Below are positions 38,639 through 46,736 of a stretch of 64,000 nt of DNA, in pieces (within the stretch, counting starts at the first letter, position 1; the number at the start of each line of letters is the position of its first letter). The stretch lies in assembly GCF_028649455.1 (NCBI RefSeq), contig NZ_JAQSIO010000004.1, positions 542,617 to 606,616 of the forward strand. The letters run 5' to 3'. The notes below the pieces were generated by a model that was given only the letters and a program-made list of their open reading frames with translations, did no database searches and was not told where the DNA came from. Source of the DNA: Curvibacter microcysteis (lineage in GTDB: Bacteria > Pseudomonadota > Gammaproteobacteria > Burkholderiales > Burkholderiaceae_C). A program made the translations under genes and the position numbers.

Positions 38639-40222
38639 ATGTTCGAATCGGCAGAAATTGGTCATCGGGTCAGCAAAGCGGCATTCCGCGAAGCTGTTCC
38701 CGAATTGCGCACCGCCTTGCTTCAAGCTCAGGCCGAGTTGTTCGAAAAAAAGCCCTTCCCCGTGCTGCTGATCATCAGCGGACAAGACGGCGCCGGTAAG
38801 GGCGAGACCATCAACACGCTTTACGAGTGGATGGATCCTCGATTCGTCTCGACCCTTGCCTTCGCCCAACCCACGCAGGAGGAGCGACTCCACCCCCCCA
38901 TGTGGCGCTATTGGCGCTCGCTCCCCCCCAAGGGTCGGGTCGGGATTTTTGCCGGGTCGTGGTATTCCGAGCCGATCCGTCAACACATCGCAGGCGAAAT
39001 CACACAAGCGCAACTGGAGGCCCGGGCCACCCAGATCAACCGGTTCGAGGGCATGCTCGCACAAGAGGGCACGCTGATTCTGAAGTTCTGGTTCCACCTC
39101 TCCAAGGACGCGCAGCGCGAGCGCCTGAAAGAGCTGGAGAAGGATCCGCGTACCGCCTGGCGTGTCACCTCCTGGAACTGGGACCGCGTCAAAACCTACG
39201 ACCAGTTGCAGCAAACAGCCGAACCCTTGCTACGCACCACCAGCACGCCTTGGGCGCCATGGACCATTCTGGAGGCCACAGACGACCGTTATCGGTCTTT
39301 GGCAGTCGGGCAAATGCTGCTCAAGGCCCTGCGCGAACGGCTGGATCAAGCCGTGGTGCCGCCCATTCCGCGCGCAGCCCCTGCGCCCCGCGTGGACGCC
39401 GACGGGCGCAACATCCTCAGCTCCCTCGACCTGAGCCAGCAACTGCCCCAGAAGTCCTACAAGACGGAACTGGCCCATTGGCAGAGCCGCCTGGCTGGGC
39501 TGGTGCGTGACCCACGTTTTCAAAACCGCGCCCTGGTCTGTGCCTTTGAAGGCGCCGATGCCGCGGGCAAAGGCGGCGCCATCCGCCGCATCTGCGCCGC
39601 CCTCGACGCCCGCCAATACCAAGTGATTCCGATCGCGGCCCCGAGTGAAGAAGAACGCCAGCAACCCTATCTCTGGCGTTTCTGGCGTCACCTGCCCAGG
39701 CGCGGCACGGTCAGCATCTTTGACCGCACCTGGTATGGCCGGGTGCTGGTGGAGCGCATCGAGGGCTTTTGCGAACCCAAGGATTGGCAAAGGGCCTATG
39801 CCGAGATCAACGACTTCGAACACGGTATGACCGATGTGGGCATCGTCGTGGTCAAGTTCTGGGTCCAAATCAGCCAAGAGGAACAACTCCGACGCTTCAA
39901 GGAACGCGAAAGCATCCCTTTCAAGCGCTACAAGCTGACCGACGAAGACTGGCGCAACCGAGACAAGTGGGACAGCTACCAACACGCCGTCTGCGACATG
40001 GTCGAGCGCACCAGCACCGGCAACGCTCCCTGGACGCTGATCGAGGGCAATGACAAGAAACACGCCCGGGTGAAAATCCTGCGCACGGTTTGCGAACAGC
40101 TCGAACGGGCGCTCAATGAGGCACAGCCTCCCGCCCTGCAAGCCCCTAACGCCCCCTCAGCCTCCGTGCTCAAAGCCCAGAAGTCCGATAAATCCAAGAA
40201 GGCCAGAAACGAGAAAGGCTGA
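38639..40222 (+). CDS. pap: Two-domain class II polyphosphate kinase 2 (polyP:AMP phosphotransferase)
   Basis: A 527-residue protein made of two tandem PPK2 domains. Each has a P-loop: SGQDGAGKGETI near residue 42 and EGADAAGKGGAIR near 303. Each also has a lid region: GSWYSEPIRQHIAG and DRTWYGRVLVERIEG. Fused PPK2 proteins are class II and use polyphosphate to make ADP from AMP. The second domain fits the catalytic consensus more closely. The start at 38639 (MFESAEIGHRVSK) matches the family; an in-frame ATG at 38576 would add 21 residues. It converges on the PPK1 operon. Confidence 0.92.
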   Translation: MFESAEIGHRVSKAAFREAVPELRTALLQAQAELFEKKPFPVLLIISGQDGAGKGETINTLYEWMDPRFVSTLAFAQPTQEERLHPPMWRYWRSLPPKGRVGIFAGSWYSEPIRQHIAGEITQAQLEARATQINRFEGMLAQEGTLILKFWFHLSKDAQRERLKELEKDPRTAWRVTSWNWDRVKTYDQLQQTAEPLLRTTSTPWAPWTILEATDDRYRSLAVGQMLLKALRERLDQAVVPPIPRAAPAPRVDADGRNILSSLDLSQQLPQKSYKTELAHWQSRLAGLVRDPRFQNRALVCAFEGADAAGKGGAIRRICAALDARQYQVIPIAAPSEEERQQPYLWRFWRHLPRRGTVSIFDRTWYGRVLVERIEGFCEPKDWQRAYAEINDFEHGMTDVGIVVVKFWVQISQEEQLRRFKERESIPFKRYKLTDEDWRNRDKWDSYQHAVCDMVERTSTGNAPWTLIEGNDKKHARVKILRTVCEQLERALNEAQPPALQAPNAPSASVLKAQKSDKSKKARNEKG

Positions 40223-40228
40223 ACATCG

Positions 40229-40259
40229 GAAGGTGGCGCTGCAAAACAGGGCCGCCTTC
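40229..40259. terminator. Hairpin between convergent genes
   Basis: GAAGGTGGC and GCCGCCTTC pair (one G-T) around a 13-nt loop, between the class II PPK2 stop and the channel-like gene stop. There is no T tract, so termination is only suggested by its position. Confidence 0.4.
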
Positions 40260-40273
40260 AGCAGTGTTGCCTC

Positions 40274-40786
40274 TCACACCTCCGCTGAAGCATCTGACGC
40301 CACTTGTCGGGACCCCTGCAACGCCGACATCAGCAAGGTGAACAACATGCTGCCACTCAGCCCCGTGCAGAACATGCCCGAAAACGCAATCATCAAGGGC
40401 AAGGCTTGCTGCCACTGCTCATAGCGGGTCTCGCCATACAGTCCCAAGGTCGAATAGGCGAGGCCCGCAAAATACACCGAAGACAGGAAGCCGCGGTAGT
40501 AGTGACTCATCCAGACGAACAGCGCCCAACTTTGAATCTCAATGAAGTGCAGGAACAAGATGAGCATGATGACCAGCACAAACATCAGCTTGAGACGAAA
40601 GGGATGCTGAAGGTTGAGGAGCTTTTTGTTCTTGAACAAGCGCAACACCAGCGAGAGCAATAGAAAGCCATGGGTCGCAATCACCAACACCATGAACCCA
40701 AAGGCGTAGAGGAACATCAAATAGCCCTCTTGGGTGGGGCTCAGTCCGTGCGGGATCAGATTCACCGGCCAATGCGTGCTGGCCAT
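40274..40786 (-). CDS. Small channel-like membrane protein in the ppk1 operon
   Basis: A 170-residue inner-membrane protein. Hydrophobic helices lie at about residues 22-48, 64-84, 96-112 and 128-155. The last part, VYFAGLAYSTLGLYGE followed by a long helix with FSGMFCTGLSGSMLF, resembles the pore-helix/inner-helix half of two-pore potassium channel (Ion_trans_2) proteins, but the selectivity signature TVGYG is replaced by TLGLYG. Ion specificity is therefore unclear, and the channel assignment is an inference. The ATG shares one base with the ppk1 stop (TGATG), so translation is coupled. It is the last gene of the operon. Confidence 0.7.
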   Translation of the reverse strand: MASTHWPVNLIPHGLSPTQEGYLMFLYAFGFMVLVIATHGFLLLSLVLRLFKNKKLLNLQHPFRLKLMFVLVIMLILFLHFIEIQSWALFVWMSHYYRGFLSSVYFAGLAYSTLGLYGETRYEQWQQALPLMIAFSGMFCTGLSGSMLFTLLMSALQGSRQVASDASAEV

Positions 40787-42900
40787 CACACATCCTTCTT
40801 TCGTGCACCGGCGTGCTTGCGCATCAACGCTTGCTGGGCCGATGGGTACACGCCTTTGACGGCTTGGTAACGGCCATCTGGGCCTTGCGCCCAGGCGTCC
40901 TCTCCATCCAGCAAATACGGTGTCAGCACCTCGTCGTAAACCCGCTGACGCAGCACGGGATCCAGCAGGGGCCAGGCCAACTCCACCCGCCGGTCCAGAT
41001 TGCGGGCCATGCCATCCGCACTGCTGAGGTAGGTCCACACCTGCTCGCCGGCCACCATGTGGTAGACCCGCGAATGCTCGAGAAAGCGCCCGATGATGGA
41101 GCGCACGCGGACCCGCTCCGTGAGCTCAGGCAGCCCCGGCGGCAACAAGCACGCACCGCGCACGATCAGGTCCACCTGCGCGCCGGCCTGGGCCGCGTCG
41201 ACCAGCGCCGCGATCAGCCCCTCATCGGTCAAGGCGTTGAGCTTGAGCAGCACCCGCGCTTCACGCCCACGCCGGGCCTGGGCACTGACCTCGACCAAGT
41301 GACTCAACAATGTCTGGCGCAAGTGCTGCGGCGCATTGACCAAGTGCTTGAGCGCTGGCGCATCCTGGTGCTGACGCAAGGCCACAAACATGGCTTGGAT
41401 ATCGGCACAAAATTCGGGATGGCTGGTGAGGAAGCCCAGATCGGTATAGGACCGCGTCGTGCTCACGTTGTAGTTGCCCGTCGAGATGTGGGCATAGTGG
41501 CGCCACTGCTTTTTCTCGCGGCGCGTGATCAACAGCATCTTGCAGTGTGTCTTCATGCCGGGCAAGCCATACAACACCTGCCCGCCCAGTTTCTCCAGTT
41601 GCTCGGCCCAGGCGATGTTGACCGCCTCGTCGAACCGAGCCATGAGCTCGAACACCACCGTCACTTCCTTGCCTCGGCGTGCCGCCTTGCACAACAAGTC
41701 CATGACCTCTGAATGGAGACCTGCACGGTAAATGGTCTGCTGAATTTGCAACACATGCTTGTCGTCCGCCGCCTCGCGCAGCAGTTGAAGCACGGGCTCA
41801 AAAGACTCATATGGATGGTGCAACAGCACATCACGCCGGGCCAATTGCGACCACATGGACTCCTTGCGCTGCAGCGCCGGCGTCCAACCCGGCTCGTAGG
41901 GCTTGAACCGGTGTTTGCCAGGCTCGGCCAAATCAAGCACTTGCTGCAAACGCACCAAATTGAGCGGCGCATCCATTCGGTACAAGGCACAGGCAGGCAG
42001 CTCGAACTGTTGCAGCAGCAGGCGTGCCAGGGCCCGTGAGCATTGGGCGTTGACCTCCAGTCGCACCGGCATGCCAAATTGCCGGGTATGCAGCTGAGAG
42101 TTCAGCGCCTGGCGCAGATCGGTCTGGTCATCGTCTCGGACCCACAGATCAGAGTCCCGGGTCAGCCGAAACTGGGCACAGTCCAACACATGGTGCTCTG
42201 GCAGCAGGATCGACAGGTTGGAGCGCAGCACGCTCGACAAGAGTACGAAGACCTGCCGCCCCTGACTCACCTTGGCGGGCAGTCGGATCACACGAGGCAA
42301 GGCGCGGGGAATTTTGATCACCGCCAGCACCGATTCGACTGGCACAGCCCCTTTCTTCTTGGGCTGCAATCGAAGAATGAAGTTCAGCGATTTGTTGGCC
42401 ACCTTGGGAAAGGGATGGCGCGGGTCAATGAGGGTCGCCGACAGCAGCGGTTTGACCTCTTTCACAAAGTACTGGCGAACCCAGTCTTGCTGGGCAGCAT
42501 CTCGGTCCACATGGCCCAAGATGGCGATTTTTTGATCGCCCAGGGCAGCACGCAACTCTTCGGTGTAAACACGGCACTGGGCTTGCAAAAGCTCCCGCAC
42601 GGCGCCACCAATGCGTTGCAGCTCCAGCTTCAGGCGAGCCGCCTCCCCACTGCCTGGCAATGCGTCACGCAAGGCTGCCATGTGAGGCGCCATGCGGACC
42701 TCAAAAAATTCGTCCAGGTTGGCCGACACAATGGTGAGGTAGCGCAGGCGCTCCAACACAGGGATATTGGCCAGGGCCGCCTGAGCCAACACCCGGCGGT
42801 TGAACTCCAAAATCGCCAGCTCGCGGTTCAGTAGCAGCACGGGCTGGGCTGTCCTGGGTCCGATGGGCCCCGAGGCTCGCGAGGTCAAAGAGCTGCTCAT
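40786..42900 (-). CDS. ppk1: Polyphosphate kinase 1
   Basis: A 704-residue PPK1 that polymerises ATP gamma-phosphate into polyphosphate at the membrane. LNRELAILEFNRRVLAQA opens the N domain and ANLDEFFEVRMAPHMA follows. The autophosphorylated histidine is in AHISTGNYNVSTTRSYTD, and the second phospholipase-D-like histidine region ends in SSADGMARNLDRRVE. Its start overlaps the SulP stop by 4 nt and its stop overlaps the channel-like gene by 1 nt. The usual partner ppx (exopolyphosphatase) is not in the window. Confidence 0.96.
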   Translation of the reverse strand: MSSSLTSRASGPIGPRTAQPVLLLNRELAILEFNRRVLAQAALANIPVLERLRYLTIVSANLDEFFEVRMAPHMAALRDALPGSGEAARLKLELQRIGGAVRELLQAQCRVYTEELRAALGDQKIAILGHVDRDAAQQDWVRQYFVKEVKPLLSATLIDPRHPFPKVANKSLNFILRLQPKKKGAVPVESVLAVIKIPRALPRVIRLPAKVSQGRQVFVLLSSVLRSNLSILLPEHHVLDCAQFRLTRDSDLWVRDDDQTDLRQALNSQLHTRQFGMPVRLEVNAQCSRALARLLLQQFELPACALYRMDAPLNLVRLQQVLDLAEPGKHRFKPYEPGWTPALQRKESMWSQLARRDVLLHHPYESFEPVLQLLREAADDKHVLQIQQTIYRAGLHSEVMDLLCKAARRGKEVTVVFELMARFDEAVNIAWAEQLEKLGGQVLYGLPGMKTHCKMLLITRREKKQWRHYAHISTGNYNVSTTRSYTDLGFLTSHPEFCADIQAMFVALRQHQDAPALKHLVNAPQHLRQTLLSHLVEVSAQARRGREARVLLKLNALTDEGLIAALVDAAQAGAQVDLIVRGACLLPPGLPELTERVRVRSIIGRFLEHSRVYHMVAGEQVWTYLSSADGMARNLDRRVELAWPLLDPVLRQRVYDEVLTPYLLDGEDAWAQGPDGRYQAVKGVYPSAQQALMRKHAGARKKDV

Positions 42901-44573
42901 GCCGCGGCACCAGCGTTCGCGCTGCCCATGCTTTTTTCGGCTTGCAGCACCCCTTGGTGAACGGTGAGTTCAGACAGGTGTTCATCAGGAATGCCGAACA
43001 AATGAACCGTTTCCAGAACCTGAATCACACGCGTGCTCAAGCGCACGAAAATCAGGCGGATCTCCTGCTCCTGCAGGGACTGAACCAACTCCCGCAAGCT
43101 CTCCACAGCGCCTCCATCGAGATCCGGACTGCGCTCCAGGCTCAGCACCAGGACCTGAGGCGGTATGGGCGCAGATTCGATGCGCTGGCGAATGGCATGG
43201 CAAAGGCTTTCGGCGTTGGCAAAGGTGAAGCCTTCATCGGGGCGCAGCACCATGACCCCCGGGACACCTTGGGCCTCAGGACAGGCGTCCCGATCCACCC
43301 ACACCGTGTCTTGGCCCAACCGTCCCAGTTCCTGTACAGCCCCTTTTCCCAGTTGCAATAGAGCCATGATGAAGCTCATGCCGATGCCAAGGATCAGGCC
43401 ATCCAACACCCCAAAAAAGATGGCGCCCAAGGCCGCAGCGACCGCGCTGAGGCGGCTGCGGTGCAGGCCAAAATAGATTTTGAGGGGTCCCCATCCGAGG
43501 CTCTTCCACATCGAAAAAATCACAATAGCCGCCAACACCGGCTCTGGTGTCAAGGCCAGGTAGGGCAATGAAGTCCCCACCAGAATCAGCAGCGCCACCA
43601 ACGCAACCCACGTGGTCGCCTTGCCTTGAGCGCCGTACACCACACTGGCAGAAGTTTGTGAAAAACCGGCACCCACCGGCAAGCCGTTGAACAAGCCAGA
43701 GGTCAGATTGCTCAAGCCCAGGGCCCACAGGTCGCGGTTGGCGTCGACGGGGTCTTTCTTGATCAAAGAGTAGGTCCGGATCGAGGTGCAGGATTCACCG
43801 TAAACCATCAGCATGACGGCCATGGCCATCTCGGCCAATTGCTGCCACTGCGCCTGACTCAAGGAGGGCAGTTGAGGCCGCTGCAGAGTCAATTGAATCG
43901 CCCCCACTTCGGCCACCCCCAAGGCGTTCAAACCCAGCATTCGATTGGCCACAATGCCCAACACAATGACGGCAAATGCCATGGGCAATTTTTGATAGAT
44001 CCCCCCCAGACACAGCAAGCCAAGCGCCGTCAGACCCACCATAAGACTCCATGGATGCCATTGGTCGACATGGGTCACCAGCTCCCAAGCCGTGGGCAAG
44101 GCACCTGAGGCCTGGGCCGAATAGCCCACCAGGGTCGGCACCTGTTTGATGCAGATGACCCAGGCCAAGCCCAAAGAAAACCCACGCAGCACCGGCCGAG
44201 CGATGAAGTCGGAGATGCGCCCCAAGCGCAACAAGCCCGCCAACATGAACATCAATCCGGTCAGCACGACCAAGGCGGTGGACAAACCCATTTGCAACAG
44301 GGCATTGCCCCCGGCCATGGAGGCTGTCGCAGCCGCCATCACCGTGGCCGACGACGATGTCGGGGCCACCACCGCGAACCGGCTGCGTCCCACCAGGCCG
44401 TAGCACAACAAGCCCAGTGCCGACGCGATCAAACCCGCTTGGGGGGGCAGTTGTCCCAGGCGCGCATAAGCAATGCTGGACGAGGCCAGCAGCCCCGCCA
44501 GGGACAAGCCAGCAACCATGTCCATCCAAGGCAGATCCGAGCCGGCCCGGCTTTTCAGGGAGGCAGAGTTCAT
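42897..44573 (-). CDS. SulP-family anion transporter with STAS domain
   Basis: A 558-residue inner-membrane permease with 10-12 hydrophobic helices and a cytosolic STAS domain at about residues 430-545 (VLVLSLERSPDLDGGAVESL). Membrane hallmarks of SulP are present early (LPPQAGLIASALGLLCYGL) and in the middle (GLSNLTSGLFNGLPVGAGFS). Substrates in the family include sulfate, bicarbonate and dicarboxylates. It starts 15 nt after the PPK2 stop and its stop overlaps ppk1 by 4 nt. Co-transcription with two polyphosphate kinases raises the possibility that it supplies or balances anions during polyphosphate accumulation; this is inference. Confidence 0.9.
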   Translation of the reverse strand: MNSASLKSRAGSDLPWMDMVAGLSLAGLLASSSIAYARLGQLPPQAGLIASALGLLCYGLVGRSRFAVVAPTSSSATVMAAATASMAGGNALLQMGLSTALVVLTGLMFMLAGLLRLGRISDFIARPVLRGFSLGLAWVICIKQVPTLVGYSAQASGALPTAWELVTHVDQWHPWSLMVGLTALGLLCLGGIYQKLPMAFAVIVLGIVANRMLGLNALGVAEVGAIQLTLQRPQLPSLSQAQWQQLAEMAMAVMLMVYGESCTSIRTYSLIKKDPVDANRDLWALGLSNLTSGLFNGLPVGAGFSQTSASVVYGAQGKATTWVALVALLILVGTSLPYLALTPEPVLAAIVIFSMWKSLGWGPLKIYFGLHRSRLSAVAAALGAIFFGVLDGLILGIGMSFIMALLQLGKGAVQELGRLGQDTVWVDRDACPEAQGVPGVMVLRPDEGFTFANAESLCHAIRQRIESAPIPPQVLVLSLERSPDLDGGAVESLRELVQSLQEQEIRLIFVRLSTRVIQVLETVHLFGIPDEHLSELTVHQGVLQAEKSMGSANAGAAA

Positions 44574-44588
44574 GGTGATCGGGCCCGC

Positions 44589-45449
44589 TCAAGCCTTCTT
44601 CTGACGCGTCGCCTTGGCCTTGATCTCCGCTTCGTGGTACCTCGCCCGCACGGCGTTCAGATCGGCGGCTGGCGAGGGGTACTGTGGGTTCATGTCCTTG
44701 AGCGTGTCACGGATGATCTGTGCCACCAGCAAATTGCGGGAGATCTTGTCGTCCGCCGGCACCACGAACCAGGGCGCATGCGACGTGCTGGTCCGGTCCA
44801 GGGTTTCCTGGAAAGCTTCGATGTACTTGTCCCAATATTCGCGCTCGTTGTAATCGGCTTCGGTGATCTTCCAGTTCTTGCTCTCGTCAGTCAGCCGGTC
44901 TTTGAAGCGCGCGAGTTGCACATCCGGACTCATGTGCAGGTAAAACTTGATGACGCGGGTGTTGCACTCTTGCGCCAATAGGTTTTCGAACTGGTTGATG
45001 AGTTCAAAGCGCTTCTTCCAGACCGCCTTGGGAACCAGCTCATGCACGCGGGCCACCAGAACATCCTCATAGTGCGAGCGGTTGAAGATGGTGAACTCAC
45101 CCCGAGCCGGTGTGCGCAGATGCACGCGCCACAGGAAGTCACGCTCCTTTTCATTCGAACTCGGTTGTTTGAAGCTGACCGTGGTCACCCCCTGAGGGCT
45201 CACTTCATCGAGGACATGTCGAATGACCCCGTCCTTGCCGGCCGCATCCAACGCCTGAAAAACCACCAGCAGCGACTGCTTTTTTTCGGCGTACAAGGTC
45301 CACTGCAGCTCCCCGATCTCACTGGCCACCTTGGCCAGGAGCTTCTTGTTGTGGGCAGGATCCTTGGCCAGTTCATGATCCAGTGTCGGCAAATCGGAGA
45401 GCTTGCTCACGTTGCCCGGATTGAACATGTACTTTTTGGCGGTTTTCAT
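44589..45449 (-). CDS. ppk2: Single-domain polyphosphate kinase 2
   Basis: A 286-residue single-domain PPK2 transferring phosphate between polyphosphate and nucleotides. The Walker A is in VFQALDAAGKDGVIRHV near residue 70, and the lid RSHYEDVLVARVHEL near 129. The sequence after the P-loop (DEVSPQGVTTVSFKQPS) resembles class III enzymes, which phosphorylate both AMP and ADP; class I is the alternative. The ATG at 45449 has a GGAG site. It is the first gene of the tight operon ppk2 > SulP > ppk1 > channel-like. Confidence 0.9.
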   Translation of the reverse strand: MKTAKKYMFNPGNVSKLSDLPTLDHELAKDPAHNKKLLAKVASEIGELQWTLYAEKKQSLLVVFQALDAAGKDGVIRHVLDEVSPQGVTTVSFKQPSSNEKERDFLWRVHLRTPARGEFTIFNRSHYEDVLVARVHELVPKAVWKKRFELINQFENLLAQECNTRVIKFYLHMSPDVQLARFKDRLTDESKNWKITEADYNEREYWDKYIEAFQETLDRTSTSHAPWFVVPADDKISRNLLVAQIIRDTLKDMNPQYPSPAADLNAVRARYHEAEIKAKATRQKKA

Positions 45450-45602
45450 CAGGTCTCCTTCATTAAATTCACAGCGAAAAACGCTGCCATTGATTGCGCA
45501 AGCCCCACTGCACAACCAGGGTTTCAAGGCCATCACGCCAGCGCCGTGCTTCGAACGAACAGACGCAGAACGGGAGCGGGGTCGACAAGGAGGTGCGCGG
45601 GA

Positions 45603-46736
45603 TCAGCCGCCAGAGTCCGTGGTCGACTTGCGAAAGCGAACCAGCGATACAAAAAAGAGCACCGCCGTGATGGCCGTGATGGAGAGGAATTGCGGCCATA
45701 TCGTGCTCATGCCGGCATTGCGCAGCAAGGTGGCTTGAGCCGCAGAGACAAAGTGCGTGGTGGGTGCGACCAGCATGATGTACTGCAGCACCTCGGGCAT
45801 GCTTTCACGCGGCGTAGCGCCACCTGACAACATTTGCAGCGGCAACAACACCAGCACCATGAGAATCGCAAACTGCGGCATGGAGCGTGACAGCGTGGCC
45901 AAGAAAATGCCCAACGCCGTGGTGGAGAGCAAAAACACCACCGTGCAGCCCATGAACAACATCAGCGAGTGCGTCGTGATCGGCACTTGCAATCCAAATT
46001 GGATAACGCCCACCACGCCGCCCAAGGTGGCCAAGAACACCACCAAGCCCATGGACAGGACTTTGGACAGCATGATTTCGCTGGGGGCCACCGGCATGGC
46101 CAGGATGTGCTCCATGGTGCCTTCTTCACGCTCGCGCAACACGGCCGCACCGACCAAGATGATCGACAGCATGGTGATGTTGTTGACCACCTCATTGATG
46201 GCCGAGAACCACGCCGCCACCAAATTGGGGTTGTAGCGAATGCGCATGTCCAGGTCCACCGGTTGGGGCAAGTCCGTGCGCTGGCGGCTGAGGAACTGGT
46301 TCACCTCGGTGCTGATGATTTGACTGATGTACCCGTTGCCGGTGAAGGCCTGGCTCATTTGGGTGGCGTCTACATTCAACTGAATCTGTGGGGAGCGCCC
46401 TGCCAGCAGGTCGCGCTGAAAGTTCGGCGGGATGTCCACGCCAAAGGTATAGGTGCCATGGTCCATCCCCTCGTCCATGGCTTTGGACGTCGTCAAGGTT
46501 GGCGGCATGAAATAAGGCATCTGGAAAGCAGACAGGAGCTGGGCCGAAAAGGGCGAGTTGTCCTCGTCGACCACCGCGATGGCCGCCTTGGCGATGCTGT
46601 CTGGTACGGCCGTGGCCGCCACGTAGAGGTCCAGGCTGAAGGAGTAGAGGATCAGCATCAGCATCATGGGATTGCGCAGGAGACTCCACATCTCTTTCAC
46701 GCCCAGGCGATAGATGTTTTTCAAATTGGGCATCAA
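45603..46736 (-). CDS. yhhJ: ABC-2 type permease, YhhJ-like
   Basis: A 377-residue ABC-2 permease with one N-terminal helix, a large periplasmic domain and about five C-terminal helices. Family sequence: LGVKEMWSLLRNPMMLMLIL at the N-terminus, MRIRYNPNL near residue 180 and AAVLREREEGTMEHILAMPV near 215. It overlaps the RbbA-like gene by 4 nt, as yhhJ does with rbbA in E. coli. It is the last gene of the leftward export operon, 153 bp before the ppk2 operon on the same strand. Confidence 0.9.
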   Translation of the reverse strand: MMPNLKNIYRLGVKEMWSLLRNPMMLMLILYSFSLDLYVAATAVPDSIAKAAIAVVDEDNSPFSAQLLSAFQMPYFMPPTLTTSKAMDEGMDHGTYTFGVDIPPNFQRDLLAGRSPQIQLNVDATQMSQAFTGNGYISQIISTEVNQFLSRQRTDLPQPVDLDMRIRYNPNLVAAWFSAINEVVNNITMLSIILVGAAVLREREEGTMEHILAMPVAPSEIMLSKVLSMGLVVFLATLGGVVGVIQFGLQVPITTHSLMLFMGCTVVFLLSTTALGIFLATLSRSMPQFAILMVLVLLPLQMLSGGATPRESMPEVLQYIMLVAPTTHFVSAAQATLLRNAGMSTIWPQFLSITAITAVLFFVSLVRFRKSTTDSGG

